Positions 11,001 through 32,270 of a stretch of 64,000 nucleotides of DNA are shown here, piece by piece; positions within the stretch are counted from its first letter, which is position 1; each line of letters opens with the position of its first letter. Location: assembly GCF_000276665.1 (NCBI RefSeq), contig NW_004955426.1:114919-178918 (forward strand). The letters are read 5' to 3'. Source of the DNA: Chinchilla lanigera. Its lineage: Eukaryota > Chordata > Mammalia > Rodentia > Chinchillidae. Under the pieces are notes generated by a model. The model had not been told where the DNA came from and ran no database searches. It worked only from the letters and a program-made list of their open reading frames with translations. Position numbers and translations under genes: made by a program.

Positions 11001-14000
11001 CGGGCATCGAGGCAGGGTGCTCTCAGCCGTCAGCACTTACACGGCCCGGGGTCACGCTGAGCCCCACGGGCCCCGGAACCCACAGGCCCCGGACCGTCCC
11101 CCCGGGGGCAGCGACCAGCAGCGCAGCCGGCGCGGGGCGAGGCTGGAGCCCAGGAATCCGCGGGGATCAGACCGGGAAGCTGACCTCTGCCTCCTCTGGC
11201 ATCTCCTGGGGTCACGTTTCCGCCTCCACTGCCTTCACCGGACTCCGCTGGAACACGGCGCACCCCAGCACAGGGTGACTCCCCTCCGACCCTGGTCCGC
11301 CTCTCCGGAGGCGCCGTGCTCTCCATCGCACCCGGCCGACCCAGCGCCCGCGGGCGCGGGCGCTCCGAAAACGGGCACGGCGCAGTGGGTCACAGTGCAG
11401 GGCAGCCGGCCGCCTCCTGCATCGCAGGCTCAGCGTGGCTTTCGTCTGGACTCCCGCGGACGCGGAAAGGGAGGTTTGAAACTGGTTTCTTCTAACAGAG
11501 GATTAAAATCACAATATATACAGAAGGCAAAAACTTGAACATATACCAAAACAAAAGAGCCCAGTCGACAGATGGGCAAATGAACTGAACTCTTTTTCAG
11601 ACAGTCTCGCTATGCCGTTCAGGCTGGTCTTGAACTCACTGTGTAGCCCAGGCCGGCCTTGAACTCGAAGCAATCTTCCTGCCTCAGCCGCCCAAGTGCT
11701 GGGATTACAGGCATGTGCCTCCACGCCTGCCCCAGAAACTTCTTAAAAGAAGTACAAATAGCCATAAAGTATATGACAAAATATTCATCACCTTTAGCCA
11801 TTAGGGAAATGCAAATCAAACCTCCACTGAGATTCTATCTCACCCAGGCAGCATGACTACTGTCAAGAATATACAGATAATAAACGCTGATGAGGACGTG
11901 GGAGGCAAGGAACACTTAAAGAAGCCTCTGCACTGATGGCGGGAATAGTTAGTACAGCCACTATGGAAGTCAGTGTGGAGGTTCCTCAAAACACAAAATA
12001 CAACTGCCGCAAGCCCAGCTGCCCCAGTCCCTGGTATAGATCGAAGGAAGGAAGGTCAGCGTAATGCAGCGATCCCCGCACACCCGTGTCTACTGCAGCC
12101 CAGTCACAACTGCCAGATCCAGACAGCCCAGGTGCCCATCGACAGAGGAATGGATCGGGAAAATGAGGTACAGACAGACACTGGAATACTAGTGTACCAA
12201 AAGAAGAGCACAATTGTGTCATTTGCAGGAAAATGGACGGAACTGGAAATAATCATGTTATGATAAACCAGACTCAGTAAGGGAAGCATCACGTTTTCCC
12301 TAACACATGAAATCTTAAAAAAAAAAAGAAGAAGAAGACAGGAAAGTAGAAAGCGGGAAGAAGACTATTAGAATGAGAACGAAGGTAGAGAAGAGGGGAG
12401 GCAGGGGAGGATACGGAACCCCTGCGTTACGCTGACTTTAGTTCCTTCGGGTCTGTACCGAGGACTGGGGCAGCTGGGCGTATGGCGGGGTGTGATCCTA
12501 CGGCGGGGGAGATCAAAACATGTTACGTGTGTGTATGAGAAAGACCACACTGACACCCAGGATTGATTTTTAAAAACTGGTTTCACAGTGAAAACCCAAC
12601 TAGAGAGGGAAAAAAAGGTCTGCTACAAGGGCTAGTGATAGAGGTAAAATAAAATCAGGCAAACGTGGCAAATGACGCTTGACAGAAATCCAAAGTTCTA
12701 AATCACCTCGGCAGGGACTCTGGCCCCGCTCGGAGGAGCCCGTATGGGATGTGGGCACATTTGCTCCCCTTACGCTCCGCCCCGTGGGGACCCCAGCGGC
12801 ACACCCGTGCTAGGAGGACTTGGGCCACACGCTGCCGGCGTCTCAGAGCCTCAACCAGCTGTTTACAGCTAAACTAAAGCTTTTACTTGGTAAGCTTTTC
12901 CTAAGGCATAGTTTGCTCACCAGCAAGATGTAGAAATAATTTTAGATAGTTATAATTAAATAACACAATTATTAATGATTATATATCTTACCACAATTTG
13001 AAAAATGTTTAAAAGATGTAGCAATCCCACCCTCAATACTAGACACATAAAAGCCACTTGGCCCAGCCCTGGGAAACCAAGGAATAACTAGTAACGGCTA
13101 TGGTCCTTCCCAAGGCTATCAGTTTGGAGAGGAGCTCGACTTTTAAGCTTTCTTGAGGTATAATGCATGCACACACAAGGCACACTGCCAGTTCAGTGCT
13201 CACCATATTCACAGATGTGTACTACTGCCAATTCCAGAACATTTTCATGCCCTCTAGAAGCCTCTGTCCTTTAGCAATCACCTACCCACCCACGCTCCAC
13301 CCAAACTCCGCCCCCAGCCCTAAATAAGCACTAACCTACTTTTTCTCTCTAGAGCCCCTTATTCTAAGCTTAGAGGAATGGAAGAAAACTGTACATGGTC
13401 TTTTATGGCCAACTTCTTTCACTTGCCATAATGTCCTCCATTCGTGTGTGTGTGTGTGTGTGTGTGTGCGTGTGTGTATGTGTGCGTGTGTGTATGTGTG
13501 CGCGTGCGCGCGCGCGCGCGCGTTACTAGGGACTGAACCCAGAGGCTCTATCTCTGAGCTACATTTACATTCCTAAGCCTTTCTTAAAATTTTATATTGA
13601 GACAAGGTCTCATTAGGTTGCTGAGGCCGGGCTCAAACTTGCAATCCTGCCTCAGCCTCCCAAGGGGCTGGGATTGCAGAAGCACCCCCACTGCACCCAG
13701 CTCCAGGTTATACCTTGTATCGGTACTGTATTTCTTTTTATGACTGAATGGATATGTGACTGTTTGAAGTCCATTTGTGCACTGACAGGTTCACAAGTTA
13801 GGTGCTCCTAATTTCCCCTGCATAACCATGGACGCTTCCATTGCAGCAGACACTGGCCAGCTGTGAGGAATGCGCTAGCAGGCAGGAGACTGTAGATGTC
13901 AGACACGGGGAATACAAAGATGGAGAAGGAAGGCTGAGTCCAACAATGGGACCGGCAGGCACTGGCAGAGATGGAATCTGAGCGGGGGCAGAATAAGCCT

Positions 14001-16851
14001 GGGAACTGCAGCCTGGTGGTGAGGAGCCCTTTACTGAGCAGAGGGGCAAATTAACAGGAAGGCAGGTCCCGTGCTGGGCGTGGTGGCGCACGCCTGTAAT
14101 CCCAGCACTTGGGAGGCTGAGACAGGAGGATCACTGTGAGTTCGAGACCAGCCTGGGCTACAAAGTGAGCTCAAGGCCAGCCTGAACTGCATAGCACAAC
14201 CCTGTCCCAAAAACACCAAAAAAAAAAAAAAAATCAGGAAGGCAGGTCTCTTAATACCAGGATGTGTGCATTTTATTCTGTGTACACAAGGACAAAATGA
14301 AGCTACATTATTTACGTTTTTAGGGAAAATAATACCAGCAGCAACGTATCCCCTGACAAAAACCACCAAATTTTCCTTCTCAGGTTTTTATGCCTGCAAA
14401 TTTCCACACAAAGATTTGTAAGCAGAAAACAATATCCACGCCCCTCATCTTGCTTTTTGAAATGTTACTATGGAAATCCAGTGCAACTATATTAGTGTGT
14501 TCAATGAAAGATGTATTTTTTATCAGTGAAAACCACTCGCTGAAAATTCAAACTTAAAATCAAGAGTATTTCAATAAATCCTTTCAATGGGCTATTGTTT
14601 AGGTTTGCAAGGTTATTTACTATAATGTAAATAAATGGTAAGAGATTGCTGTCAGATGTGCTCTTTGGAACAGCAAGCCATTCTACTAAATAAGAGCTGC
14701 GGTGCCCACTGACCCCTTAGGAATCCATTCTTGAAAGTTAAAACTGCACAAGGTTAACTTCTACTACTCTACTGTCGTCTCCAGGCGCTGCCTCTGCTTC
14801 TCAGATGGGCTGAAAACTACAATTTCCCAGGACAGACTTGGATCGGCTAAAGGCAGAGGCAGATGTATCAAGATGCACAAAACAGTACTCAGGGTTCCTA
14901 CTCATTTCAAGTGGAAAAGGCAGGATTAAAGAACTGGCCCACCGGGGACTGTCACCAGGAACATGGTTAAAGTGGGGTTTGTATTTGCAAGTCAGTATTT
15001 GAGGGCTATTCGCTGTGCTCTTGAATATGCGTACTAATTTAACAACTGCACAATGTGTCCCTTGAGAAGCCTTCTTATTCTGGTCTAGCATCATCTGGGT
15101 CCTTTGCGCTATTAGGAAAAATCACACACGTACGCAGTGTTCCTGGGGTTTTTTTTGTTTCCGTTTTTTTTTTTTCCTTTTGGTTTCCTGAGATGGGGTC
15201 TCACTACCTAGCGCAGCTAGCCTCAGCGATGTCCCTGCCTCAGTCTCTAGCACGCTGCCATTACAGGCATGCACCACCGCACCCAGCACACAGTGTTTTG
15301 ACAGGAAAGGCACTTCACAGAGGATGCCATTAGACATTTTCTATTTTTCATAGCGAGCTACTGAGCAAAATGGTTGCAAGACTCACCATTCTGAATAAGG
15401 AAAAGCCGACTCAGCAAAGCAGAAATGAGTGAAATGAGCCCCAACTAGAGAATCTAAAATGCCCTTGGACTCATGCGCCAGCATTTCACTATTCTATACC
15501 AACACATGCCCAAAACAAAAATCCCTTAAGAAATCATACATAAAATGCTCCTGGAGCCTCACTCTGAATCTGGTGAGGCAGTGGGCCGAACATTGGCAGA
15601 GCACAGTGAAAACGGTCACTGATCATCCAATGACAAATTCAATTCTTGGTCCTCAGGCCAAGGCTAAACAAACTACATGCAAACATGTCAACATTTATTG
15701 AGTACCTAATAAAAACTGGGAATAAGACAGCAATTGGGGTGAGGAGGCTGTAAACTCACAAGTAAAACTAAGTAAGGTACTCATTAGTTTGGTTACCAGA
15801 AAACACCTTTCTGAGGCAGAACACAGGGGTTAAGACACCAGTCGGAAATGGTGGCACACGCCCACAGACCCCATTCTTCATGAGGCTGAGGCAGGCAAGT
15901 TCCTGCCAACATGAACTACAAAGCAAGGCCATGTATTATTTAAAAAAAAAAAAAAAAAAAAGCTGCCTGTGGTGGCACACACCTGTAGCCTGTAGTTTCA
16001 GCGTTCTAGGAGACTGAGGCAGGAGGATCAAAACTTGGCAACTCAGCGACCCAATCGTAAAATTTAAAAATACAAAAAGGGCTGGGGATGTAGCTCAGTG
16101 CAAACGTCCTTGGTTCAATCCCCAATGATGCCGCGAAAACAAACACACAAACAAAAAAAAAGCCCGGCGCGGTGGCGCACGCCTGTAATCCCAGCACTCA
16201 GGACGCTGAGGCAGGAGGATCGTTGCGAGTTCAAGACCAGCCTGGGCTACAAAGTGAGCTCGAGGCCAGCCTGAACCCCACCCGCACAGCGAGACCGTCT
16301 CAAAAAGACAGGGGAAAAAAAAGTGGGGACCAGTGAGACCTAGAGCAGTAGGCTGTGTAATTTGTCTCCTACTGTCTGTATAACCTTGGGCACGTTACTG
16401 GATTATTCGTGCAAATGAGGGGTTCAACAAACACCTAAAACACTAGGTGCGGAAGACCAGGCACTGTTCTCCCTGGCTCCTTACAACAGCCCCGTACGTG
16501 GACACCCCTGCTATTACAGCCAGTTCTACAGACAACAAAGCTGAGGCCCAAAAAGGCTAAGTATCTTCCCGGAGACGCAGCGAGGAAGTGGCCGAGCTGT
16601 GACTGCGGTCCAGGCAGCGTGCGTCCAGCACCGACTGCAGTCCGCGCTTGCCGCCGGGCGCACGACCTGAGGACCCGCACCAAACGGTAGCCCTCACGCA
16701 CGCCGACACGGACGGGCCCAATCGTGGCGACCGAGGCTGCCCGAGAGCCCTCCGATTACACCTGCACCGCACCCCCAGCAGTCCCTAGTCCCTTCCCCCA
16801 GCCTTAAGAAAAGCACCATGCCGTTCCGGCCTCACCTCCTCCTCCCTCCAT
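1884..16851 (-). CDS. ATPSCKMT: ATP synthase c subunit lysine N-methyltransferase (5 coding exons, 221 aa)
   Basis: Coding exons, in transcript order on the minus strand, are 16851-16836, 9670-9381, 6803-6666, 5155-5105 and 2054-1884. They total 666 nt (221 codons plus TGA) and all introns are GT-AG. The family methylates a lysine of ATP synthase subunit c in mitochondria. Visible features: a hydrophobic N-terminal segment around residues 37-57 (expected membrane/mitochondrial targeting region), a conserved block [11 protein letters not shown] at 63-73, SAM-binding motif I DIGSGDGR at 94-101, and a conserved [20 protein letters not shown] block from about residue 115. VVIFGVPQM lies near 157-165. 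The protein ends at KGREKQP, about 12 residues before the end of the 233-aa human protein as I remember it, while the N-terminal 35 residues are divergent. It is head-to-head with CCT5, as in human. No frameshift is seen. Identification rests on clear protein similarity and exon phase; the short C-terminus needs transcript support. Confidence 0.95.
2456..2626 (-). mobile_element. B1 SINE
   Basis: A reverse-oriented copy flanked by near-identical direct repeats (tacaggaagtattt / tacaggtagtattt). Confidence 0.9.
3250..3330 (-). mobile_element. Old ID-like tRNA-derived SINE
   Basis: A reverse A-box-like CTGAGCTACATTCC and a diverged body in ATPSCKMT intron 4. Confidence 0.45.
3390..3440. repeat. 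CT-rich polypyrimidine tract
   Basis: Imperfect CT/CTTT repeats. Confidence 0.7.
3913..4057 (+). mobile_element. B1 SINE
   Basis: Bounded by target duplications aaagttaatagtaca and aaagttaataataca. Confidence 0.9.
4179..4310 (+). mobile_element. B1 SINE, 5' truncated
   Basis: Begins within the left arm (CATGGTGGTCACACCTG) and retains the A-rich tail. Confidence 0.85.
5105..5155 (-). CDS. ATPSCKMT: ATPSCKMT coding exon 4 (51 nt)
   Basis: This encodes residues 149-165, [17 protein letters not shown], flanked by acceptor CCTAG and donor GTGAGT. It is a small in-frame exon, so skipping it would remove 17 residues without a frameshift. Confidence 0.93.
5470..5622 (+). mobile_element. B1 SINE
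   Basis: A diverged copy in ATPSCKMT intron 3, 0.3 kb 5' of exon 4 in transcript sense. Confidence 0.88.
6168..6280 (+). mobile_element. ID SINE (tRNA-Ala derived), young copy
   Basis: Carries pol III A-box TAGCTCAGCGT and B-box GTTCGGTTCCC, the GGTACCGG end and an A-rich tail. It is flanked by a perfect 13-bp duplication aagaataagttat (6155-6167 and 6281-6293). Confidence 0.93.
6396..6463. mobile_element. 68-bp hAT-type miniature inverted-repeat element
   Basis: The termini are perfect 10-bp inverted repeats, CAGTGGTGGC and GCCACCACTG. An 8-bp target duplication flanks it with one mismatch (acctatca 6388-6395, acctctca 6464-6471). The 8-bp duplication and CA..TG ends are hAT hallmarks. It resembles a heavily deleted copy of the element at 19663. 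Confidence 0.82.
6666..6803 (-). CDS. ATPSCKMT: ATPSCKMT coding exon 3
   Basis: This encodes residues 103-148 ([20 protein letters not shown]... to DLWK), the most conserved block of the family. The acceptor is CTTTAG and the donor GTATGT. Confidence 0.95.
7200..7690 (+). mobile_element. Possible LTR-like sequence
   Basis: AAATAAATACGGGCC is followed by CT-rich and ordinary unique-looking sequence that resembles the R-U5 part of an LTR. No clear ends or target duplication were found, so this is a weak call. Confidence 0.25.
7707..7818 (+). mobile_element. B1 SINE, shortened
   Basis: Lacks part of the right arm and ends CTGTCTCAAAAG. Confidence 0.85.
8722..8872 (+). mobile_element. B1 SINE
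   Basis: The tail is an AAAAC repeat; flanks aaatactaa and aaaatacca suggest a target duplication. Confidence 0.88.
9381..9670 (-). CDS. ATPSCKMT: ATPSCKMT coding exon 2
   Basis: This encodes the rest of G6 to V102, including the hydrophobic segment and the [11 protein letters not shown]-binding loop. The acceptor is CGACGCAG and the donor GTGAGT. The first 30 residues are weakly conserved; similarity becomes strong from W36. Confidence 0.93.
9963..10079 (+). mobile_element. ID SINE, young copy
   Basis: Perfect 12-bp target duplication aaagtctatcta (9951-9962 and 10080-10091); the tail is an AAAAAT repeat. The second duplication directly abuts a B1. Confidence 0.93.
10094..10215 (+). mobile_element. 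B1 SINE
   Basis: A diverged copy directly 3' of the ID element. Confidence 0.82.
10549..10690 (+). mobile_element. B1 SINE
   Basis: Lacks the first bases of the left arm and ends in an 11-A tail at the edge of the intronic CpG island. Confidence 0.88.
10735..11470. promoter_or_regulatory. Intronic CpG island in ATPSCKMT intron 1
   Basis: About 730 bp of CG-rich unique-looking sequence lies between a B1 element and an L1 fragment, 5.4 kb inside intron 1. It contains a minus-strand open frame of 95 codons from an ATG at 11326 that runs to a consensus donor GTAAGT at 11040-11035. No protein similarity was recognised. Confidence 0.6.
11505..12600 (+). mobile_element. L1 fragment (ORF2 3' end and 3' UTR)
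   Basis: Matches the conserved L1 ORF2 tail (atgggcaaatgaactgaac; gaaatgcaaatcaaacctc; tatggaagtcagtgtggagg; cagaggaatggatcgg), then an A/G-rich 3' UTR. It has no intact reading frame and is interrupted by a reverse B1. Confidence 0.85.
11592..11731 (-). mobile_element. B1 SINE inserted in L1
   Basis: Splits the L1 sequence between atgggcaaatgaactgaac and agaaacttcttaaaagaag. Confidence 0.88.
13447..13522. repeat. (TG)n-(CG)n microsatellite
   Basis: About 76 bp of alternating purine-pyrimidine sequence, TG repeats passing into CG repeats. Confidence 0.95.
13525..13702 (-). mobile_element. Reverse ID/B1-type SINE sequence
   Basis: An ID-like CTGAACCCAGAGGCTC ... GAGCTACATTTA stretch is followed by B1-like GAGACAAGGTCTCATTAGG, resembling an old B1-ID heterodimer. 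Confidence 0.6.
14069..14234 (+). mobile_element. B1 SINE, young copy
   Basis: Perfect 14-bp target duplication caggaaggcaggtc (14055-14068 and 14235-14248). Confidence 0.93.
15150..15290 (-). mobile_element. B1 SINE
   Basis: A reverse, diverged copy with a T-rich start. Confidence 0.85.
15839..15960 (+). mobile_element. B1-like SINE, diverged
   Basis: GGAAATGGTGGCACACGCCC body with an A-tract of about 19 bases. Confidence 0.7.
15962..16145 (+). mobile_element. B1-dID heterodimer SINE
   Basis: A B1-like left monomer (15962-16070) is joined through an A-rich linker to an ID-like right part (GGGCTGGGGATGTAGCTCAG ... GGTTCAATCCCC). Confidence 0.8.
16162..16322 (+). mobile_element. B1 SINE
   Basis: A copy close to consensus with AGACAGGGG in the tail, 0.5 kb from the ATPSCKMT start exon. 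Confidence 0.9.
16836..16851 (-). CDS. ATPSCKMT: ATPSCKMT coding exon 1 (16-nt coding part)
   Basis: This encodes MEGGG plus one base of the next Gly codon and is followed by donor GTGAGG. The MEGGGG start agrees with the mammalian protein. Any 5' UTR extends upward toward 17.1 kb. The exon is too short for ORF finding and was recovered by phase matching to exon 2. Confidence 0.88.
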
Positions 16852-17280
16852 CGCGAGATTTCCCAGAGAACGAAACACGGAAGTGGATTCTACCATCTCC
16901 TCAGAGCCAGGGCGGGATAAAGGGAGAAAAGATTTCAAAGTAAAAGAACTCCTAGTTGGGACCCACTACTCAGAAAATCTCAGTAATTAAGCCTTAATAA
17001 ATGACTAAATTCTAGCTACTCGAGGTTCGTGAGTACTAAAAGGTCCCTCCGCATGTTCAAACTCCCCCCATAGCTTCTTGAATGATGGAAGTTTCGAAAG
17101 GCGGCTAATTCCAGAAGGTACTGTCGGGCGTTAAACTAGTCTCGGTCGGAAAATAAGTCTCACACCGCCCGCACTGCGCATGTGCACATCGTCATTTCCT
17201 CTGACGAGAGGAAGGCGCGCGCTCAGCTCGGGAGTGGTTCACCGCCGGGTGTGCGGGAAACTGAGTCTCACTGCTGCACC

Positions 17281-17281
<1 letters not shown>
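16851..17281. promoter_or_regulatory. Bidirectional promoter of ATPSCKMT and CCT5
   Basis: Only 430 bp separate the divergent start codons. Sites visible by eye: an NRF1-like TGCGCATGTGCA at 17175-17186, an ETS-like CGGAAGTG at 16878-16885, and two heat-shock-element dimer units, TTCTTGAA at 17075-17082 and GAAGTTTC at 17088-17095. A TCGCGAGA motif overlaps the ATPSCKMT start region at 16851-16858. No convincing TATA box is seen, as is usual for CpG-island housekeeping promoters. CCT subunit genes are known heat-shock-factor-responsive genes, so the HSE-like pair is plausible. Start sites cannot be fixed from sequence. Confidence 0.8.
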
Positions 17282-29113
<11,832 letters not shown>

Positions 29114-29330
29114 AGAGAAGCCAGAGTGAGCCGGCTGTGGCAGACCCGCTGCTTGGAGCAGATGGTGTCTGCGGCGCCTCGTCGCTTATTTATTGTTCCG
29201 CCCTTTCTCAGCCGCTGTCGATGCTGTGGTAAAGTGGCAGTTTGGTCACGTGGTTTCACTCGTTCCGCCTGTGTGATTGCAGGATGCTGTCCACAGGCTT
29301 TTGTATTCATTAAAGGATCTCTCTAAACCT
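29114..29330 (+). other. CCT5: CCT5 3' UTR with poly(A) signal
   Basis: A short 3' UTR follows the stop codon. ATTAAA at 29309-29314 is followed by a TC-rich stretch, so cleavage is expected near 29325-29335. Confidence 0.75.
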
Positions 29331-29589
29331 TTCTCTTCCGGTTTGAGAAGCATTCGTTGTAATGTTCATGAAGTGCTGTCTTAACTGAAGGGGTTTGAGT
29401 CAGTGCTTCTCAAAATAAGCTGGAGGAAGTGCTGCGGCAGTTAGGCACTTCGTTCTCTCTGCCTGTGTGAGTGAGTGAGGTGAGGACGCGCGCTCGGGTA
29501 GCCCGCTGTGATTTTTTCCCGCGAGAAGGGGAGGGGAGGGTGCTCTGCCTGCCACGGGGCGCAGTGGGTGAACAAGCTGAACGTCACAG

Positions 29590-29699
29590 GACCAGGCGTG
29601 GTGGCGCACACCTGTAAGCCCAGTGCTCGGGAGGCTGAGGCAAGAGGATCGCCCTGAGTTTGAGGCCGGCATAGTGAAACCCTGTCTCAAAAAGACAAA
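29590..29699 (+). mobile_element. B1 SINE, shortened
   Basis: Lacks part of the right arm; flanks ctgaacgtcaca and ttcaacatcaca are likely the target duplication. Confidence 0.85.
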
Positions 29700-31246
29700 A
29701 GTTCAACATCACAAAAGAAGCAAGATCCTAGCCTCCTCATATCATCAGCCGAGCTCATCCTGCCCTGTCTTGACTGTCACCATCGGTGTCCAGGTGGCCA
29801 GGAGGTCTCAGGGTTTCCACATCCCAAACTGACCACAAGCGTGGGCCTCACACAGGTACTGTACAACGTGTGGCCCCGACACCAGGCTGTTCGGTACTGT
29901 TCCCAGGTTATACCTCCAGGGCTCACACCTGGCCTTTCCCCTGCTGGTCTCCACCGGCCCGGCCTCCCTCCGCTCTGAGAACCTGCTGGAAGAAGGACGC
30001 GGCCGCCCAGGTGTTAGCCTAAGGCATGGGGGTGGGCAGGCACCGCACAGCTGGAGACTCCAGGCAGGGAGGAAAGCCTTGAGGTTCCAGTGTGCGGGGC
30101 CGCTGCCGTGGGTCTGCTCCACTTTCACGGGCCCCGCTGGGTGTCCGTGTCTTGGCGGGGCGCCCGTCAGCTGTCATGGGGCCCGGGTGACCTGCGGCGT
30201 CTCAGTTCTCCCACCCTGCTTTGCCCTGCGTGTTGGGCTCTGGACATTCTGAGTGCTGCAGGCACAACCGAGGAGGGAGGTCACCTCCGTGCCGCCAGAG
30301 GGAGGACCCTGTCCCCGCATTCCAAGGCCTCCCTGCTGTGGCTGTGCAGGGCCAGCCGGCTCCCCTGTGGGCCCCCAGAGTGCTCCGCTGACACGACGCC
30401 AGTGCTCTTCCTCGGTCGCTGATGGCGCTTTGGGCGCGCTGGCTGCAGCCTCACGACGCAGCTGTCCCAAGCTCAGCGTCAGGTCACGCCTGTCTGCGCC
30501 TGCGCCCCGGGTGCCCTGACAGCTGGTGACTGCCAGCGCATCGCAGGATCCTGGGGAGGCCGGGCATGGGCGGCATGTCCCGGAGTAGCCGAGCACACGT
30601 GCCGGCAGCCAGTGGGGACCAGGACTGTCTGCAGTGGCCAGGCCCCTACCTGCTCAGGCTTTTGTCTGTCAACTCACAGAAGCTTTTCTGATCATTGTAA
30701 GAGCGGGCTTGGAGGTCAGTTGTGAGCCCCGAGGTTGACGTTGCTCAGCAGCCACCCTGAAACTGGCTTTGACCCCGGGCTGGGCAGAGCCGCACGACAA
30801 TTCCAGGGCTCCCTCTCCTCTTCCCGGGTGCTCGGTCCAGGCACAGGCTCCTCCAGCCGCTCGTGGGGACAGCTCCCGAGCCGCGGTGACGCCCAGTGAC
30901 CCTGCGCCCTGCACGGACTGCAGACGCCACAGTACCCTGCCTGGCAGGGTGACCAGTGCTGGCGTCTGCCTGCCCTAAATCCACGAGTTACAGCCCGTCA
31001 GAAGCCAGCGTGGGGTGACGATCTGCACCCCAATAAAGGCTTCAGCCCAGAGACCCCCTCATTCTCCATTGATCCCCACTACCCCTGACACCTGAGTAAC
31101 TGCCCGCTCAGGGCTCCCCGAGGAAGAGCCAGCTTGGCCAGAACAAAACGGTCAGATGAGGTCCCCAGGGTGCCTGCCAGCTCCTGCGGGAGGGGACCAG
31201 TCACAGGTGCTCTGCACTAAGTGGTCCATTGACAAGCCGTCCATGT

Positions 31247-31348
31247 GCCGGGTGCAGTGGTCCCAGATACTCAGGAGGCTGAGGCAGGAGAATCACTTGG
31301 GCCCAGGAAGTTTCGTCCTGGGCAACACAGCAAGACCCTGTCTCAACA
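31247..31348 (+). mobile_element. 7SL-derived monomer (FLAM/proto-B1 like)
   Basis: GCCGGGTGCAGTGG ... GAGAATCACTTGGGCCCAGG ... CCTGGGCAACACAGCAAGAC lacks the B1-specific internal duplication and looks older than its neighbours. Confidence 0.65.
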
Positions 31349-31464
31349 AACCGAAAGCATCCTGGGAAAAGCACCCTGTGAACATCCGCAGCCAAACCTG
31401 GAGCCCCGTCAGGCAGGGCTGCCGGCTCTGGCCACGCCGGTGGGAGACACGGCAGAGCCCTTTA

Positions 31465-31640
31465 GAGGGGCGTGTGGGGCGCCGCACCGCCTGCCTGGAA
31501 CCCCAGCTGCTCGGCAGCCCAAGGCAGGAGAATTGGAAGTTCAGGGCCAGTCCGGCACCTCCACAAGCCCGTCTCAAAACGAAGATGGCCAGGACAGAAC
31601 TCAGTGGTAGAGAGCCCCTGGGAGCGATCCCCAGGGCCCC
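31465..31640 (+). mobile_element. B1-dID-like SINE, diverged
   Basis: A B1-like CCCCAGCTGCTCGGCAGCC ... CGTCTCAAAACG is followed by an ID-like ACTCAGTGGTAGAGAGCCCC ... GATCCCCAGG. Confidence 0.6.
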
Positions 31641-31811
31641 GAAGTGACGCCGAGTCACTCGCCCGGACGCACAGCACCGGGCACCTCAGCCTCCGGGGCC
31701 ACTGACCTTTGGACTCAGCACCCCGAGCCCTGGGACCCACACGCTGTGTGTGGGAAGACCGGCCCTCGCAGGGTAATAACTAGGCCATCGTTTTCTGGTA
31801 GCTTGAGGGAA

Positions 31812-32270
31812 AAGAATGCAAAAACTCAAGTTTATTAGTTGATATAATGTGATCAATAGAAAGTTTATTGCAGCGTTTTACAGATGAGAGAACAGGGTGA
31901 ACAGGTAATCAGGCTCTTAGTCTGTCCCCAGCTACCCTGGCCCCAGCATTACAGGGACGCCATTGTGCAGGAGGTGACCAGCTAAACACTGCAAGGCCAG
32001 GCTGGGAGCCCCGGGCCTCGCCTGACACCCTCGCCACGACTCCTCCAGGTCCTGAGGTGCTCATCTACCCCTTCATTCTCACTGGATGGACATGTTCAAG
32101 ATTACTTCCACACATTAAAGCTTGCTTCTGAATTTACGTTTCAGATGAAATTAATTTCAGCACCCTTACATTGATTTTTTTTGAATTAAAAAGGTAAAAT
32201 CACGTGATCTCGGTACTTCAAGGCAAATTTCTGAATGAAGCAATTTTGAGGACGCTTTGCCGGATCGCTG
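31812..32270 (-). other. CMBL: CMBL 3' UTR with two poly(A) signals
   Basis: On the minus strand, AATAAA occurs at 31869-31864 and again at 31836-31831. Either would give a 3' UTR of roughly 420-460 nt. Confidence 0.6.

Larger units (their letters stand above)
13140..13800 (+). mobile_element. Ancient L1M-type fragment, interrupted
   Basis: The left part (ttgaggtataatgcatgc ... ggccaacttctttcacttgc) and right part (gtactgtatttctttttatg ... catttgtgcactgacaggtt) match old L1 3' sequence. They are separated by a TG/CG repeat and SINE sequence. Confidence 0.65.
29331..31811. other. Intergenic region between convergent CCT5 and CMBL
   Basis: This GC-rich sequence contains a B1 (29590-29699), a FLAM/B1-like copy (31247-31348) and a B1-dID-like copy (31465-31640). 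Open frames on both strands are those expected from GC-rich DNA, and none resembles a known protein. Confidence 0.6.

Noticed and set aside
13447..13522. Direct-repeat array of the CRISPR kind
   Set aside because: It is a dinucleotide microsatellite with no spacers, in a mammalian genome.
31247..31348. Contaminating human Alu
   Set aside because: It is a single 7SL-type monomer with divergence typical of an old fossil monomer, embedded in rodent-type sequence.
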